Below, piece after piece: positions 1 through 5,990 of a DNA stretch of 6,263 nucleotides. This stretch comes from Gammaproteobacteria bacterium (GTDB lineage Bacteria > Pseudomonadota > Gammaproteobacteria > UBA6429 > Thiohalophilaceae). The first letter of the stretch is position 1. Each line of letters begins with the position of its first letter. A program made the position numbers and the translations under genes. The stretch is taken from positions 1 through 6,263 of the forward strand of contig JAUVGM010000146.1 in NCBI GenBank assembly GCA_030593785.1, written 5' to 3'. Below the pieces are notes generated by a model. It did no database searches, was not told the origin of the DNA, and saw only the letters and a program-made list of their open reading frames with translations.

Positions 1-26
1 GAGTTTGTTGCATTAATCGTAGGCAT
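1..26 (-). CDS. fliD: Start of probable flagellar filament cap protein FliD (only the first 8 codons in the window)
   Basis: An ATG at 24-26 on the minus strand opens a frame reading MPTINATN, with two bases of the next codon, and runs off the window edge. It is preceded by GAGG at 32-35, five bases before the ATG. The upstream string GAACGAGGT is shared almost exactly with the ribosome binding site of flaG, which supports a real start. The identification as FliD rests mainly on context: in polar flagellates the order fliC-flaG-fliD is common, and FliD proteins often begin with a short M-x-T-I type sequence before the GSGLD motif, which would lie outside the window. FliD caps the filament tip and folds incoming flagellin. 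The start is fairly secure; the name is inference. Confidence 0.6.
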
Positions 27-45
27 TATTACCTCGTTCTCCAGA

Positions 46-73
46 TATTCGTAATTTCAAACTACGCTATTTA
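46..73 (-). promoter_or_regulatory. Weak candidate sigma-28 promoter upstream of fliD
   Basis: Reading the minus strand, TAAA lies at 70-73, then 16 bases, then TACGAATA at 46-53. The sigma-28 (FliA) consensus is TAAA, 15 bases, GCCGATAA. The -35 core matches, but the -10 box matches at only about half its positions and the spacer is one base long. Its position directly after the terminator-like hairpin and before the fliD ribosome site makes a separate fliD promoter plausible, but the match alone is close to chance in AT-rich DNA. Confidence 0.2.
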
Positions 74-107
74 AATAAGAGACCGGCTATGTTTCCATAA
101 CCGGTCT
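70..107 (-). terminator. Probable intrinsic terminator or mRNA-end hairpin behind flaG
   Basis: AGACCGG at 80-86 pairs with CCGGTCT at 101-107, and after one C/A mismatch TATG at 88-91 pairs with CATA at 96-99, leaving a four-base loop. In the minus-strand transcript the loop reads GAAA, a stable GNRA tetraloop, and the stem is followed by CTTATTT at 79-73. The run of U is interrupted, so termination may be partial. On the plus strand the stem is followed by TTATTATT, so it could also act on a transcript from the other side, but no plus-strand gene is visible. It sits 31 bases after the flaG stop. Confidence 0.65.
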
Positions 108-138
108 TTATTATTGAAGAATGCAAGTTCAGTACCAA

Positions 139-531
139 CTATGCTTTCAATTCGATTAGAAATCCTTTGGGTTGTTCCGTTTCCAAACTTTCTACTAAGT
201 GTCGGGAAATAGCCAGCATCTCTTCTGATGGTATCTGGCGTATCACTTCTTCACTTTCTGAATCGATTACTCTCACCACAACACGACCTGTTACATTATC
301 GACGCTAAAATCGACGTCTCGTTGTGTATTTTGAATATATGCATTTAGCTGGCTGACTACTTTCTCCAGGGCTTCCTGGGAGAGCTCTACGACAACTTCT
401 TGAGTCTCTACCGCTGTCACTTCCACGGCAACGGTTTGCCGCTGCACGGCCACCTTTTCCGTGGAGTTACTGGAGCGGGTTTCAACCGTTCTCCCCAGCA
501 AAGCCACATTGGTAATAGACTGAGTCGCCAT
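139..531 (-). CDS. flaG: FlaG family flagellar protein
   Basis: A 130-residue protein of usual FlaG length. The first 45 residues are a polar, Thr/Val/Glu-rich segment without clear structure. From about residue 50 onward the conserved FlaG domain is readable: LSQEALEKVVSQLN (50-63), then DVDFSVDNVTGRVVVRVID (72-90), then EEVIRQIPSEEML (94-106), and a C-terminal GFLIELKA. FlaG proteins of polar flagellates accompany flagellin and influence filament length; the biochemical role is poorly defined. The start is supported by GAGG eight bases upstream of the ATG. It lies 62 bases behind the flagellin stop and before the probable fliD, so it is likely co-transcribed with fliC at a lower level because of the palindrome between them. 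No cysteine, signal peptide or membrane segment is present. Confidence 0.93.
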   Translation of the reverse strand: MATQSITNVALLGRTVETRSSNSTEKVAVQRQTVAVEVTAVETQEVVVELSQEALEKVVSQLNAYIQNTQRDVDFSVDNVTGRVVVRVIDSESEEVIRQIPSEEMLAISRHLVESLETEQPKGFLIELKA

Positions 532-561
532 AATGTCACCTCGTTCCGGTTATTAAAGAAA

Positions 562-575
562 GACTTTTAAAAGTC
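562..575. promoter_or_regulatory. 14-base perfect palindrome between fliC and flaG
   Basis: GACTTTTAAAAGTC is a perfect palindrome in the 62-base fliC-flaG spacer. In the minus-strand mRNA it could fold as a small hairpin (GACUU/AAGUC with a UUAA loop) followed directly by UUUCUUU, the form of a weak attenuating terminator; flanking AAGA and TCTT could extend the stem with small bulges. It could also be a protein-binding site or simply chance in AT-rich DNA. The stem holds only two G/C pairs, so any termination would be partial. Confidence 0.4.
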
Positions 576-593
576 ATCTTCAACTACGTCAAC

Positions 594-2051
594 TTACTGA
601 AGTAAAGTCAGTACGTTTTGAGGTGCTACATTAGCTTGCGCCAACATGGCAGTACCAGCCTGTTGCAGAATTTGATTACGTGTTAATTCTGCTGTTTCTT
701 TTGCGAAATCTGCATCACGAATACGTGAACGTGCAGCATTGAGGTTTTCAGAGTTAGTCGCCAGGTTCGCAATGGTTGAACCAAAACGACTTTGAATCGC
801 ACCAAACTTCGCCCGTTGATTATTTACTGTGTTTAAAGCAGCATCTACCGTTGCTAATGCAAGGTTCGCACCTGCTACTGAACTTACATCCATATTATTA
901 ACAGAGTTTAATGCTGATGCTTCTGTTGAATTTGTTACTGTTTCACCAGCATCACCTACAACACTGAAAGATTTATCAGAATCAAACGTTACCTTACCTG
1001 TAACAACAATGCCTGATAACTCTGCACCATCACCGGCTTCTACGCTTTCAGCGCCTGAACGAATTGCAGCACCACCCACCATTAATTGACCGGAGTTAGT
1101 ATTGCTTGCAGTTTCAGCAATGTTGATGTTATTACCCGTTGAGTTACGTAAAACAATACCTTCACCATCATCACTAATTCGTGCAGTTACACCCGTTTTA
1201 GATGACACATCATTGAAGGCCGTTACCGCACCGGATAAACCATCAGATCCTTCCGTACTACTGATAGTGAATGCTACTTTTGTTGCTTCAGTATTATCAG
1301 AAGCAAGATTAATTACATAGGCACCTGCAGTATCAAATGTTGCTAACTCTTCGGTTAATGCGAATGCAGTTACACCTGTGCTATTCGCTTTACTTGTTAC
1401 CATTTCAGCAACATCACGTGCACTACTACCTGCTTTAGTTGAAACTGTTTCAGCACCTAAAGAACCTGTAACCGTTAGATTTTCACCATTCATACGTGCT
1501 TCTGAACCGGCAGATGCTCCTGCACCTTCAACTCGATAGTTACCAAAGTTATTCGCGCGGAAATTAGCTGTTGTTGTCTGAATAGTTTGGTTTGCATTAG
1601 CACCCACCTGGAAGATTGCAGTTCCAAAGGTACCGTCCAACAATTTCTTACCATTAAATTCTGTTGAAGATGCAATACGATCTAATTCTGACACTAACTG
1701 ACTTACTTCAGCCTGAAGTGCCTGACGATCTGATGCCGAGTTCGTGGCATTGGCAGACTGTACTGACAGTTCACGAATACGTTGTAAAATATTACCAGAC
1801 TCAGATAATGCACCTTCAGCCGTTTGTGCAAGAGAAATACCATCATTGGCATTTCGAATGGCTTGATCCAAACCACGAATCTGTGAAGTGAAACGTTCTG
1901 ATATGGCTAAACCCGCCGCGTCATCCTTGGCGCTGTTAATACGTAAACCAGAGGACAAACGTTGCAGAGACGTTTGCAATGCTGATTGCGATGAGTTCAA
2001 GTTACGTTGTGAATTCAACGACATGATGTTTGTGTTAATGACTTGAGGCAT
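594..2051 (-). CDS. fliC: Flagellin, the filament subunit
   Basis: A 485-residue flagellin, exported by the flagellar type III system and polymerised into the filament. The N-terminal D0/D1 part (about 1-165) begins MPQVINTNIMSLNSQRNLN and contains SSGLRINSAKDDAAGLAI (33-50) and LQRIRELSVQSANATNS (89-105). The C-terminal D1/D0 part (about 395-485) holds the conserved run around SRIRDADFAKETAELTRNQIL and ends NVLTLLQ. The TLR5-contact residues known from Salmonella FliC (R90, L94, E114) correspond here to R91, L95 and E115. The central part (about 170-390) is the variable, surface-exposed region. It carries two segments like the flagellin hook IN motif, around 187-232 and 257-312, each with a TGVTA core. 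The protein has no Cys, Trp or His. AAGGAG lies eight bases before the ATG. It is 556 bases from flgL, so it probably has its own promoter. Confidence 0.97.
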   Translation of the reverse strand: MPQVINTNIMSLNSQRNLNSSQSALQTSLQRLSSGLRINSAKDDAAGLAISERFTSQIRGLDQAIRNANDGISLAQTAEGALSESGNILQRIRELSVQSANATNSASDRQALQAEVSQLVSELDRIASSTEFNGKKLLDGTFGTAIFQVGANANQTIQTTTANFRANNFGNYRVEGAGASAGSEARMNGENLTVTGSLGAETVSTKAGSSARDVAEMVTSKANSTGVTAFALTEELATFDTAGAYVINLASDNTEATKVAFTISSTEGSDGLSGAVTAFNDVSSKTGVTARISDDGEGIVLRNSTGNNINIAETASNTNSGQLMVGGAAIRSGAESVEAGDGAELSGIVVTGKVTFDSDKSFSVVGDAGETVTNSTEASALNSVNNMDVSSVAGANLALATVDAALNTVNNQRAKFGAIQSRFGSTIANLATNSENLNAARSRIRDADFAKETAELTRNQILQQAGTAMLAQANVAPQNVLTLLQ

Positions 2052-2085
2052 GACGCACTCTCCTTAACTTTTGTCCCGCTGACCC

Positions 2086-2112
2086 AAATCAACAGTGCCA
2101 GAGGAAACTTAT
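2086..2112 (-). promoter_or_regulatory. Alternative weak candidate sigma-28 promoter for the flagellin gene
   Basis: On the minus strand ATAAGTTT (2105-2112), exactly 11 bases, then GTTGATTT (2086-2093), compared with the sigma-28 consensus TAAAGTTT, 11 bases, GCCGATAA. The -35 box resembles the consensus and the spacing is exact, but the -10 box keeps only G..GAT. Transcripts from here would have a short leader of roughly 30 bases and would lack the hairpin at 2119-2151. It competes with the candidate at 2163-2189; the sequence alone cannot decide between them. Confidence 0.2.
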
Positions 2113-2118
2113 TTTTTA

Positions 2119-2151
2119 GCGGATATACATTTCAATCAATGTATTTACCGC
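2119..2151 (-). other. Hairpin in the probable flagellin 5' leader
   Basis: GCGG at 2119-2122 pairs with CCGC at 2148-2151, and ATACATT at 2125-2131 pairs with AATGTAT at 2138-2144, giving 11 pairs around a small asymmetric internal loop and a six-base end loop. It lies 67 bases before the flagellin ATG. If transcription starts at the candidate promoter 2163-2189, this structure would sit within about ten bases of the mRNA 5' end, a position where hairpins are known to slow mRNA decay. It could equally be a DNA operator, since the inverted repeat is about three helical turns long. Confidence 0.5.
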
Positions 2152-2162
2152 TCCCACTAACA

Positions 2163-2189
2163 TTTGCGTCCGCTTATTTTTTTTCTTTA
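2163..2189 (-). promoter_or_regulatory. Candidate sigma-28 promoter for the flagellin gene
   Basis: On the minus strand TAAA at 2186-2189 is followed by exactly 15 bases and then GACGCAAA at 2163-2170. Against the sigma-28 (FliA) consensus TAAA, 15 bases, GCCGATAA, the -35 core is perfect, the spacing is exact, and five of eight -10 bases agree. The expected start would be near 2155, giving a leader of about 100 bases that includes the hairpin at 2119-2151. The -10 box lacks the usual GAT core, so the call is tentative. No GG-10 bases-GC sigma-54 pattern was found on the minus strand of the flgL-fliC gap. Confidence 0.35.
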
Positions 2190-2340
2190 GGATAATAATA
2201 AGAAAAAAGGGATAATTACAGAGATTTAAATATCATATAAGCTATTGTTTTTATTGATAATAAACATCTTTATTGAAAATAAAGCAAAATTATTAAAAAA
2301 AAATTGGGGGAAATAGATAGAATTTTAGAGTTTTCCGGTT
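2190..2340. other. AT-rich, gene-free stretch upstream of the flagellin promoter
   Basis: This part of the flgL-fliC gap is very AT-rich, with a run of nine A at 2295-2303 followed by TT and five G at 2306-2310, and repeated ATTGATAATAA/TTATTGAAAATAAA-like strings. I see no open frame, RNA gene or clear factor site. Such A-tracts next to a promoter can act as UP elements or intrinsically bent DNA, but this is inference from composition only. Confidence 0.4.
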
Positions 2341-2349
2341 AACAAGAAA

Positions 2350-2567
2350 CCTGCGTTGATATCTTGCCGCAGCGTCGGCTTGAATACCCTCTAAATATTT
2401 TTTGTGGGGCACTATGAGCCCGACCTACATTTAAAGACATGATTTTGTATGTCTGTCTTTACCTACATGAACGTAGGTAAGGGGCGTGAGCATTATGGCA
2501 GGACGCCCGTAAGTAGAATAACGCAGGAGCAGTTATCGAGGAGAGGTAGCTTCAGCCCGACGCTGTG
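2350..2567. repeat. Degenerate structured intergenic repeat element with nested inverted repeats
   Basis: Two outer arms, 2368-2384 and 2551-2567, match as inverted repeats at 14 of 17 positions around CAGCGTCGG. A second inverted pair, CCTGCGTT at 2350-2357 and AACGCAGG at 2520-2527, is perfect. Inside are further palindromes: GGGC/GCCC at 2407-2421 within a stretch reading GCCCGACCTACA, AGACAT/ATGTCT at 2435-2454, an eight-base perfect stem TTACCTAC/GTAGGTAA at 2459-2480, and GGGCGT/ACGCCC at 2482-2508. The GCCCGAC core and its flanks resemble the REP-like palindromes scattered between genes in many gammaproteobacteria. This region is visibly richer in G+C than the sequence beside it. I found no transposase frame or clear target duplication, so it is best read as a decayed dispersed or miniature element. 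Confidence 0.5.
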
Positions 2568-2607
2568 CTATAAATATAATTCCACGCCTAATATAATCAG
2601 ATATATT

Positions 2608-3846
2608 TTAAAGGAAATTAAATAAAGAAATATCCTGAACGCGAGTAAAAGCTTTTTGTGAAGCTTCTAATCCCGTTAACTCAAGATTTAAACGGCTTAC
2701 CGCTTCAGCAAAATCTAAATCTTCTACATTTGAAAGAATCTCGCGTACTTGTATGCGATAAGCATCATTAATCGTTTCCTGTGAATCTAAGGCATTTAAA
2801 CGTGCACCAATATTTCCTCGCACCTCTAAAATATTGTCTAAAGAACGATTTAAATCTGTCAATGAACGGTTCATTGAGTTATGAAAACTAATGTTGTCAT
2901 TCGCTTCTGGTGTTTTTGATTGTAAAGCACGAATTAAATTTTGTAATGTAGTAAAAATATCCTGATTTTGACTGGGGCGTACAATAAAAACGTCTCCATC
3001 TTCCGGGATACCTTTAATAAATGTATGTACACCATTGAATTCTATTTCTTTACCTGACTCAAAAGGAATGCCCGCTGCCAACGTTCTAGCTTGAGAATCA
3101 ACAATGCTATAAGTCAAAGGAATATCAGTGGCATCATTATCAACAGCATATTCAGCAAAGCTCTGATCAAAAATAATACCGTAGGTATCAGCAATAAAAT
3201 CTCCTGAGGCTCGACCTGGATCAATAACACCAGAACCTTTATTTTCAAGACCATCTAAGGTAGAAAAAATACCATTACCATTTTTTATTTCCAGAAAAAC
3301 GGCTGATCCTGGGTCATCAACAGCAATACGGCGACTTCGACTGATTTGAATTTCCCGATGACTTTCATCACCATTATATTCAAAGCCCCCCGCTTCATTA
3401 CGCGAAAAAGGTTTAAAGCGACTTAAACCGCCTGAATATAAATACTCATTATTACTGTCTGTTGTATTTGCCAGGTTTAATAATGCATCCTGTATTTGTA
3501 TAACTTCAGCCGCAATAAATGAACGGGTACTTGCATTTTGAGAATCATTATTTGCCTGAATTGAAAGTTCACGCACACGATGTATAGATTCAACAACATG
3601 TGATAAAACACCTTCTGATAAGGTTATACGGGCACGTGCAGCATCAACATTTTTTTGATGTTGGTTAATAGAGGAAAGAGTATCGTTTAGATTAACTACC
3701 CGTGAAGCAGCAACGGGATCTTCTGATGGCTTAAATATTTTTTTCCCGGTAGCAACTTGTTGTTGAGTGCGACTTAATTTCTCATGCTGCTTCATCATGG
3801 CATTCATAGCATTTTGTTGCATTTGTGTCGTTGAAATTCTGCTCAT
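2608..3846 (-). CDS. flgL: Flagellar hook-filament junction protein FlgL (HAP3)
   Basis: A 412-residue FlgL, longer than the 317 residues of E. coli FlgL and within the range of polar-flagellate homologues. The N-terminal flagellin-like helix region reads MSRISTTQMQQNAMN, with VATGKKIFKPSEDPVAASRV (31-50) as the family signature and VRELSIQANN (91-100) as in flagellins. The middle (about 140-285) is the exposed beta-rich domain and ends in GDVFIVRPSQ (284-293). The C-terminal helix carries LDFAEAVSRLNLELTGLEASQ (377-397) and ends ISLFNFL, the typical FlgL ending. FlgL forms the second junction ring, to which flagellin attaches. Its ATG overlaps the flgK stop by one base (TAATG), so translation is probably coupled; AGAAG upstream is a weak ribosome site. 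No cysteine occurs. No clear terminator follows within the first 100 bases. Confidence 0.97.
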   Translation of the reverse strand: MSRISTTQMQQNAMNAMMKQHEKLSRTQQQVATGKKIFKPSEDPVAASRVVNLNDTLSSINQHQKNVDAARARITLSEGVLSHVVESIHRVRELSIQANNDSQNASTRSFIAAEVIQIQDALLNLANTTDSNNEYLYSGGLSRFKPFSRNEAGGFEYNGDESHREIQISRSRRIAVDDPGSAVFLEIKNGNGIFSTLDGLENKGSGVIDPGRASGDFIADTYGIIFDQSFAEYAVDNDATDIPLTYSIVDSQARTLAAGIPFESGKEIEFNGVHTFIKGIPEDGDVFIVRPSQNQDIFTTLQNLIRALQSKTPEANDNISFHNSMNRSLTDLNRSLDNILEVRGNIGARLNALDSQETINDAYRIQVREILSNVEDLDFAEAVSRLNLELTGLEASQKAFTRVQDISLFNFL

Positions 3847-5990
3847 TATCTTCTCAACACATTAATTATCGTATCAAACATTTCATTCGCAGCACCAATC
3901 ACTTGAGCATTGGCTTTATATGCTTGCTGATACCTTACAAGATCAGCGGCTTCTTCATCTAAATTAACGCCAGACACCGCTTCACGTTGTGCTTTTGCCT
4001 GAGCATAGAGAATACCTTGCGCTTCACGGTTAACATCTAACTCATGTGTTTTACTTCCTATACGACTGACTAACTGGCTATACACTTCATTATAATTAGA
4101 GGTGCCGTTATCTAATGTTGCTCTATGTTGCAACTCACCTAACTCAAGCGCATTAACATTATTACCTACCGCATCTTTGTTAAATTCGATTACAAAGGTA
4201 TCGCCTGCCTTTGCCTTACCTGTTAACTGAATGCTATAACCGGTTTCCATTCCAGCAGGTGTTGGGAAAAGATTAATGCCCTTTCCAGGATCATAAGCGA
4301 TACCCATTTCTATTTGTTCTGCAGGAACCTCACTGTCATCATCCTGTTCAGTTTCTGATAGTGAATTAATTGTTGTTGCTCTGGATGCAGGAATTGCAGG
4401 AATCGCTGGCGTAGCAGGTGAACCTGTTTCGCCTGGTACACCAGGTGTGGCCGGAATCGCTTTATTTTGATCATCTAATTGTTGTACTTGTAAAACTTTA
4501 CCTTTGTCATCAAGCAACTCAATATGATTCTCATCAATAAAACGTACTGTAATCGTTGGAGATAGTGTTCCTTTAGCCGTAGTAAAACTTGGGGCATCAA
4601 TATCAGCAACATTATTTAAGGTTGCCTTAATGTCACCCAGATTATGTACTGAGGTACGAACCCGAACAGGAGCAGCCGCCGCAATATCATTGGCGCGTTC
4701 AATTTCAACTGAGAATTCTCTTGCAGCAGCACGAGTCGGTCGAATCATGAAGCTATCACCATTCTCAATGGTTGTTCCTCGCTCTAACTCAACAGTAAAA
4801 CCTTCACTTTCAATAGTTTGTGGTAGCGAATCAAATTTTCCAATGATGCTTTCATCACTGTTTCTAACCAAGGTATAAATGCCAGCATTATAATTAAGCA
4901 TGTAGTCGCTAACAGTTAAGTTATCTGTATTTGTGATAGTGGTTTTAAGTTCATAATCACCTTTATTTGTATTACTGGGTAATGTTAAAGGTGTTGATTT
5001 ATCAATCGACTTAAAAAAATCTCCACCTAACTCATTATCTAAAGTCATACCTTTATGATGCTGATCATTAAATGTTTTTGATACACCAATCGCTATGCGA
5101 CCAAGTTCGTTTTGTGCACCACCTAACATATATTCACGAAAATCCAGTAAACCACCAATTGAACCACCTTTCATAAACTTGGTGACAATGGCATCAACCC
5201 CCTGATTTTTATAAATCACTTCTAACTGGGATGGATCATGTTGGTTTGCTTTCAAATCTAAAGATGCATGTCGTTTACCCAATACCAATGTTTGTCCATT
5301 ACCAATAAAGACATTTAGCGCACCATCTTCTTGTTCATTTGAACGTACTACAACTTTTGCAGATAATTGATGTAATAATCTCTCACGTTGATCAAGTAAA
5401 TCACTGGGTTCACCCTGAGTAACTTCTTTGGCTAACACAATTTTCCAGTTAACATCCGCAATTGCTTTTGCCAAATCATTTACATCTTTAATATGACTTT
5501 TTAATGTTTCATTTGTGCCTCTACGTAAACTTTCAAAACGGTTATCCAAATAAGCAAAGCGTTCACTTAAGGCATTGGCTTCACCAATTAATACTTGTCT
5601 TGCAGATTGAGAAGAAGGATCGTTTGAAATATTATTGATGGCAGCGAAAAACGAATGTAATGTTGGTGCAAGCCCGGCATTAGGATCAGCCAACATATTA
5701 TCGATTTGACTAGTAAATTCGTAGTTTGTTTCCAGGCCACTGGCAATTGATGCATTACTCCGCATTTCTTGTGAAACGAAATCATCGTGAATCCGTTTTA
5801 CATTATTAATTTTTACGCCAGTACCTAAAGCGCCAACACCCGTAAGCTGTGGTGGACGCGTATCCACCTGGACACGTTGACGAGAAAAACCTTCCGTATG
5901 GGCATTTGCAATATTATGACTTGCAGTCGCTAATGCACGCTCAGAAGTTAAAGCACCTGATAAACCAATTGATAAAATATCAGCGCCCAT
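3846..5990 (-). CDS. flgK: Flagellar hook-associated protein FlgK (HAP1), enlarged
   Basis: A 714-residue FlgK; E. coli FlgK has 547. The N-terminus (ILSIGLSGALTSERAL, then SHNIANAHTEGFSRQRV at 24-40) is the flagellar rod/hook signature. Residues 90-320 hold the conserved helical D1 part, with SDLLDQRERLLHQLS (196-210) and GGSIGGLLDFR (275-285). The family string GDSFMIRPTR is at 411-420 and IAAAAPVR at 436-443. Residues 511-536 form a Pro/Ala/Gly linker followed by an acidic stretch to about 559. A second GDTFVIEFN segment (596-604) and NNVNALELGELQ (610-621) lead to the C-terminal helix, which contains EEAADLVRYQQAYKANAQVI. FlgK forms the first junction ring on the hook. The ATG directly follows the flgJ stop with no spacer, and AGGTGA inside flgJ serves as ribosome site. 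No cysteine is present. Confidence 0.97.
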   Translation of the reverse strand: MGADILSIGLSGALTSERALATASHNIANAHTEGFSRQRVQVDTRPPQLTGVGALGTGVKINNVKRIHDDFVSQEMRSNASIASGLETNYEFTSQIDNMLADPNAGLAPTLHSFFAAINNISNDPSSQSARQVLIGEANALSERFAYLDNRFESLRRGTNETLKSHIKDVNDLAKAIADVNWKIVLAKEVTQGEPSDLLDQRERLLHQLSAKVVVRSNEQEDGALNVFIGNGQTLVLGKRHASLDLKANQHDPSQLEVIYKNQGVDAIVTKFMKGGSIGGLLDFREYMLGGAQNELGRIAIGVSKTFNDQHHKGMTLDNELGGDFFKSIDKSTPLTLPSNTNKGDYELKTTITNTDNLTVSDYMLNYNAGIYTLVRNSDESIIGKFDSLPQTIESEGFTVELERGTTIENGDSFMIRPTRAAAREFSVEIERANDIAAAAPVRVRTSVHNLGDIKATLNNVADIDAPSFTTAKGTLSPTITVRFIDENHIELLDDKGKVLQVQQLDDQNKAIPATPGVPGETGSPATPAIPAIPASRATTINSLSETEQDDDSEVPAEQIEMGIAYDPGKGINLFPTPAGMETGYSIQLTGKAKAGDTFVIEFNKDAVGNNVNALELGELQHRATLDNGTSNYNEVYSQLVSRIGSKTHELDVNREAQGILYAQAKAQREAVSGVNLDEEAADLVRYQQAYKANAQVIGAANEMFDTIINVLRR
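4383..4460 (-). repeat. Collagen-like Pro/Ala/Gly low-complexity segment inside flgK
   Basis: This codes residues 511-536 of FlgK and reads as irregular PATP, GVPGETG, PAIPAIPA units. On the plus strand GCAGGAATTGCAGGAATCGC shows a near-repeated nine-base unit at 4388-4407, so the tract may have grown by slippage or unequal exchange. It is in frame and is followed by SLSETEQDDDSE, an acidic stretch, which suggests a flexible surface linker in the exposed domain. Confidence 0.6.

Noticed and set aside
545..571. TAAA, 15 bases, ACCGGAAC as a sigma-28 promoter for flaG
   Set aside because: The -10 box matches at only half the positions and lies directly next to the flaG ribosome site, leaving no room for a leader.
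829..1320. Plus-strand open frames at 829-1089 and 1102-1320 antisense to the flagellin gene
   Set aside because: They lie inside the well-supported flagellin frame, have no recognisable domains or ribosome sites, and arise from the codon pattern of the Ser/Thr/Ala-rich variable region.
2084..2100. TGGCAC upstream of the flagellin gene as a sigma-54 -24 element
   Set aside because: The -24 part matches, but there is no GC at the required 10-base spacing (TT instead), and it lies only about 45 bases from the ATG.
2295..2310. A9-TT-G5 homopolymer run as a phase-variation switch
   Set aside because: It lies over 100 bases upstream of the nearest candidate flagellin promoter and outside any coding frame, so length change has no obvious effect visible from the sequence.
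2430..2535. Short minus-strand frame of about 33 codons through the repeat element (contains GRPAIMLTPLTYVH)
   Set aside because: It has no convincing start or ribosome site and runs through several inverted repeats; it may be a remnant within the element but cannot be supported as a gene.
4630..4878. Plus-strand open frame antisense to flgK
   Set aside because: It is a shadow of the flgK coding frame, with no homology I recognise and no upstream ribosome site worth noting.
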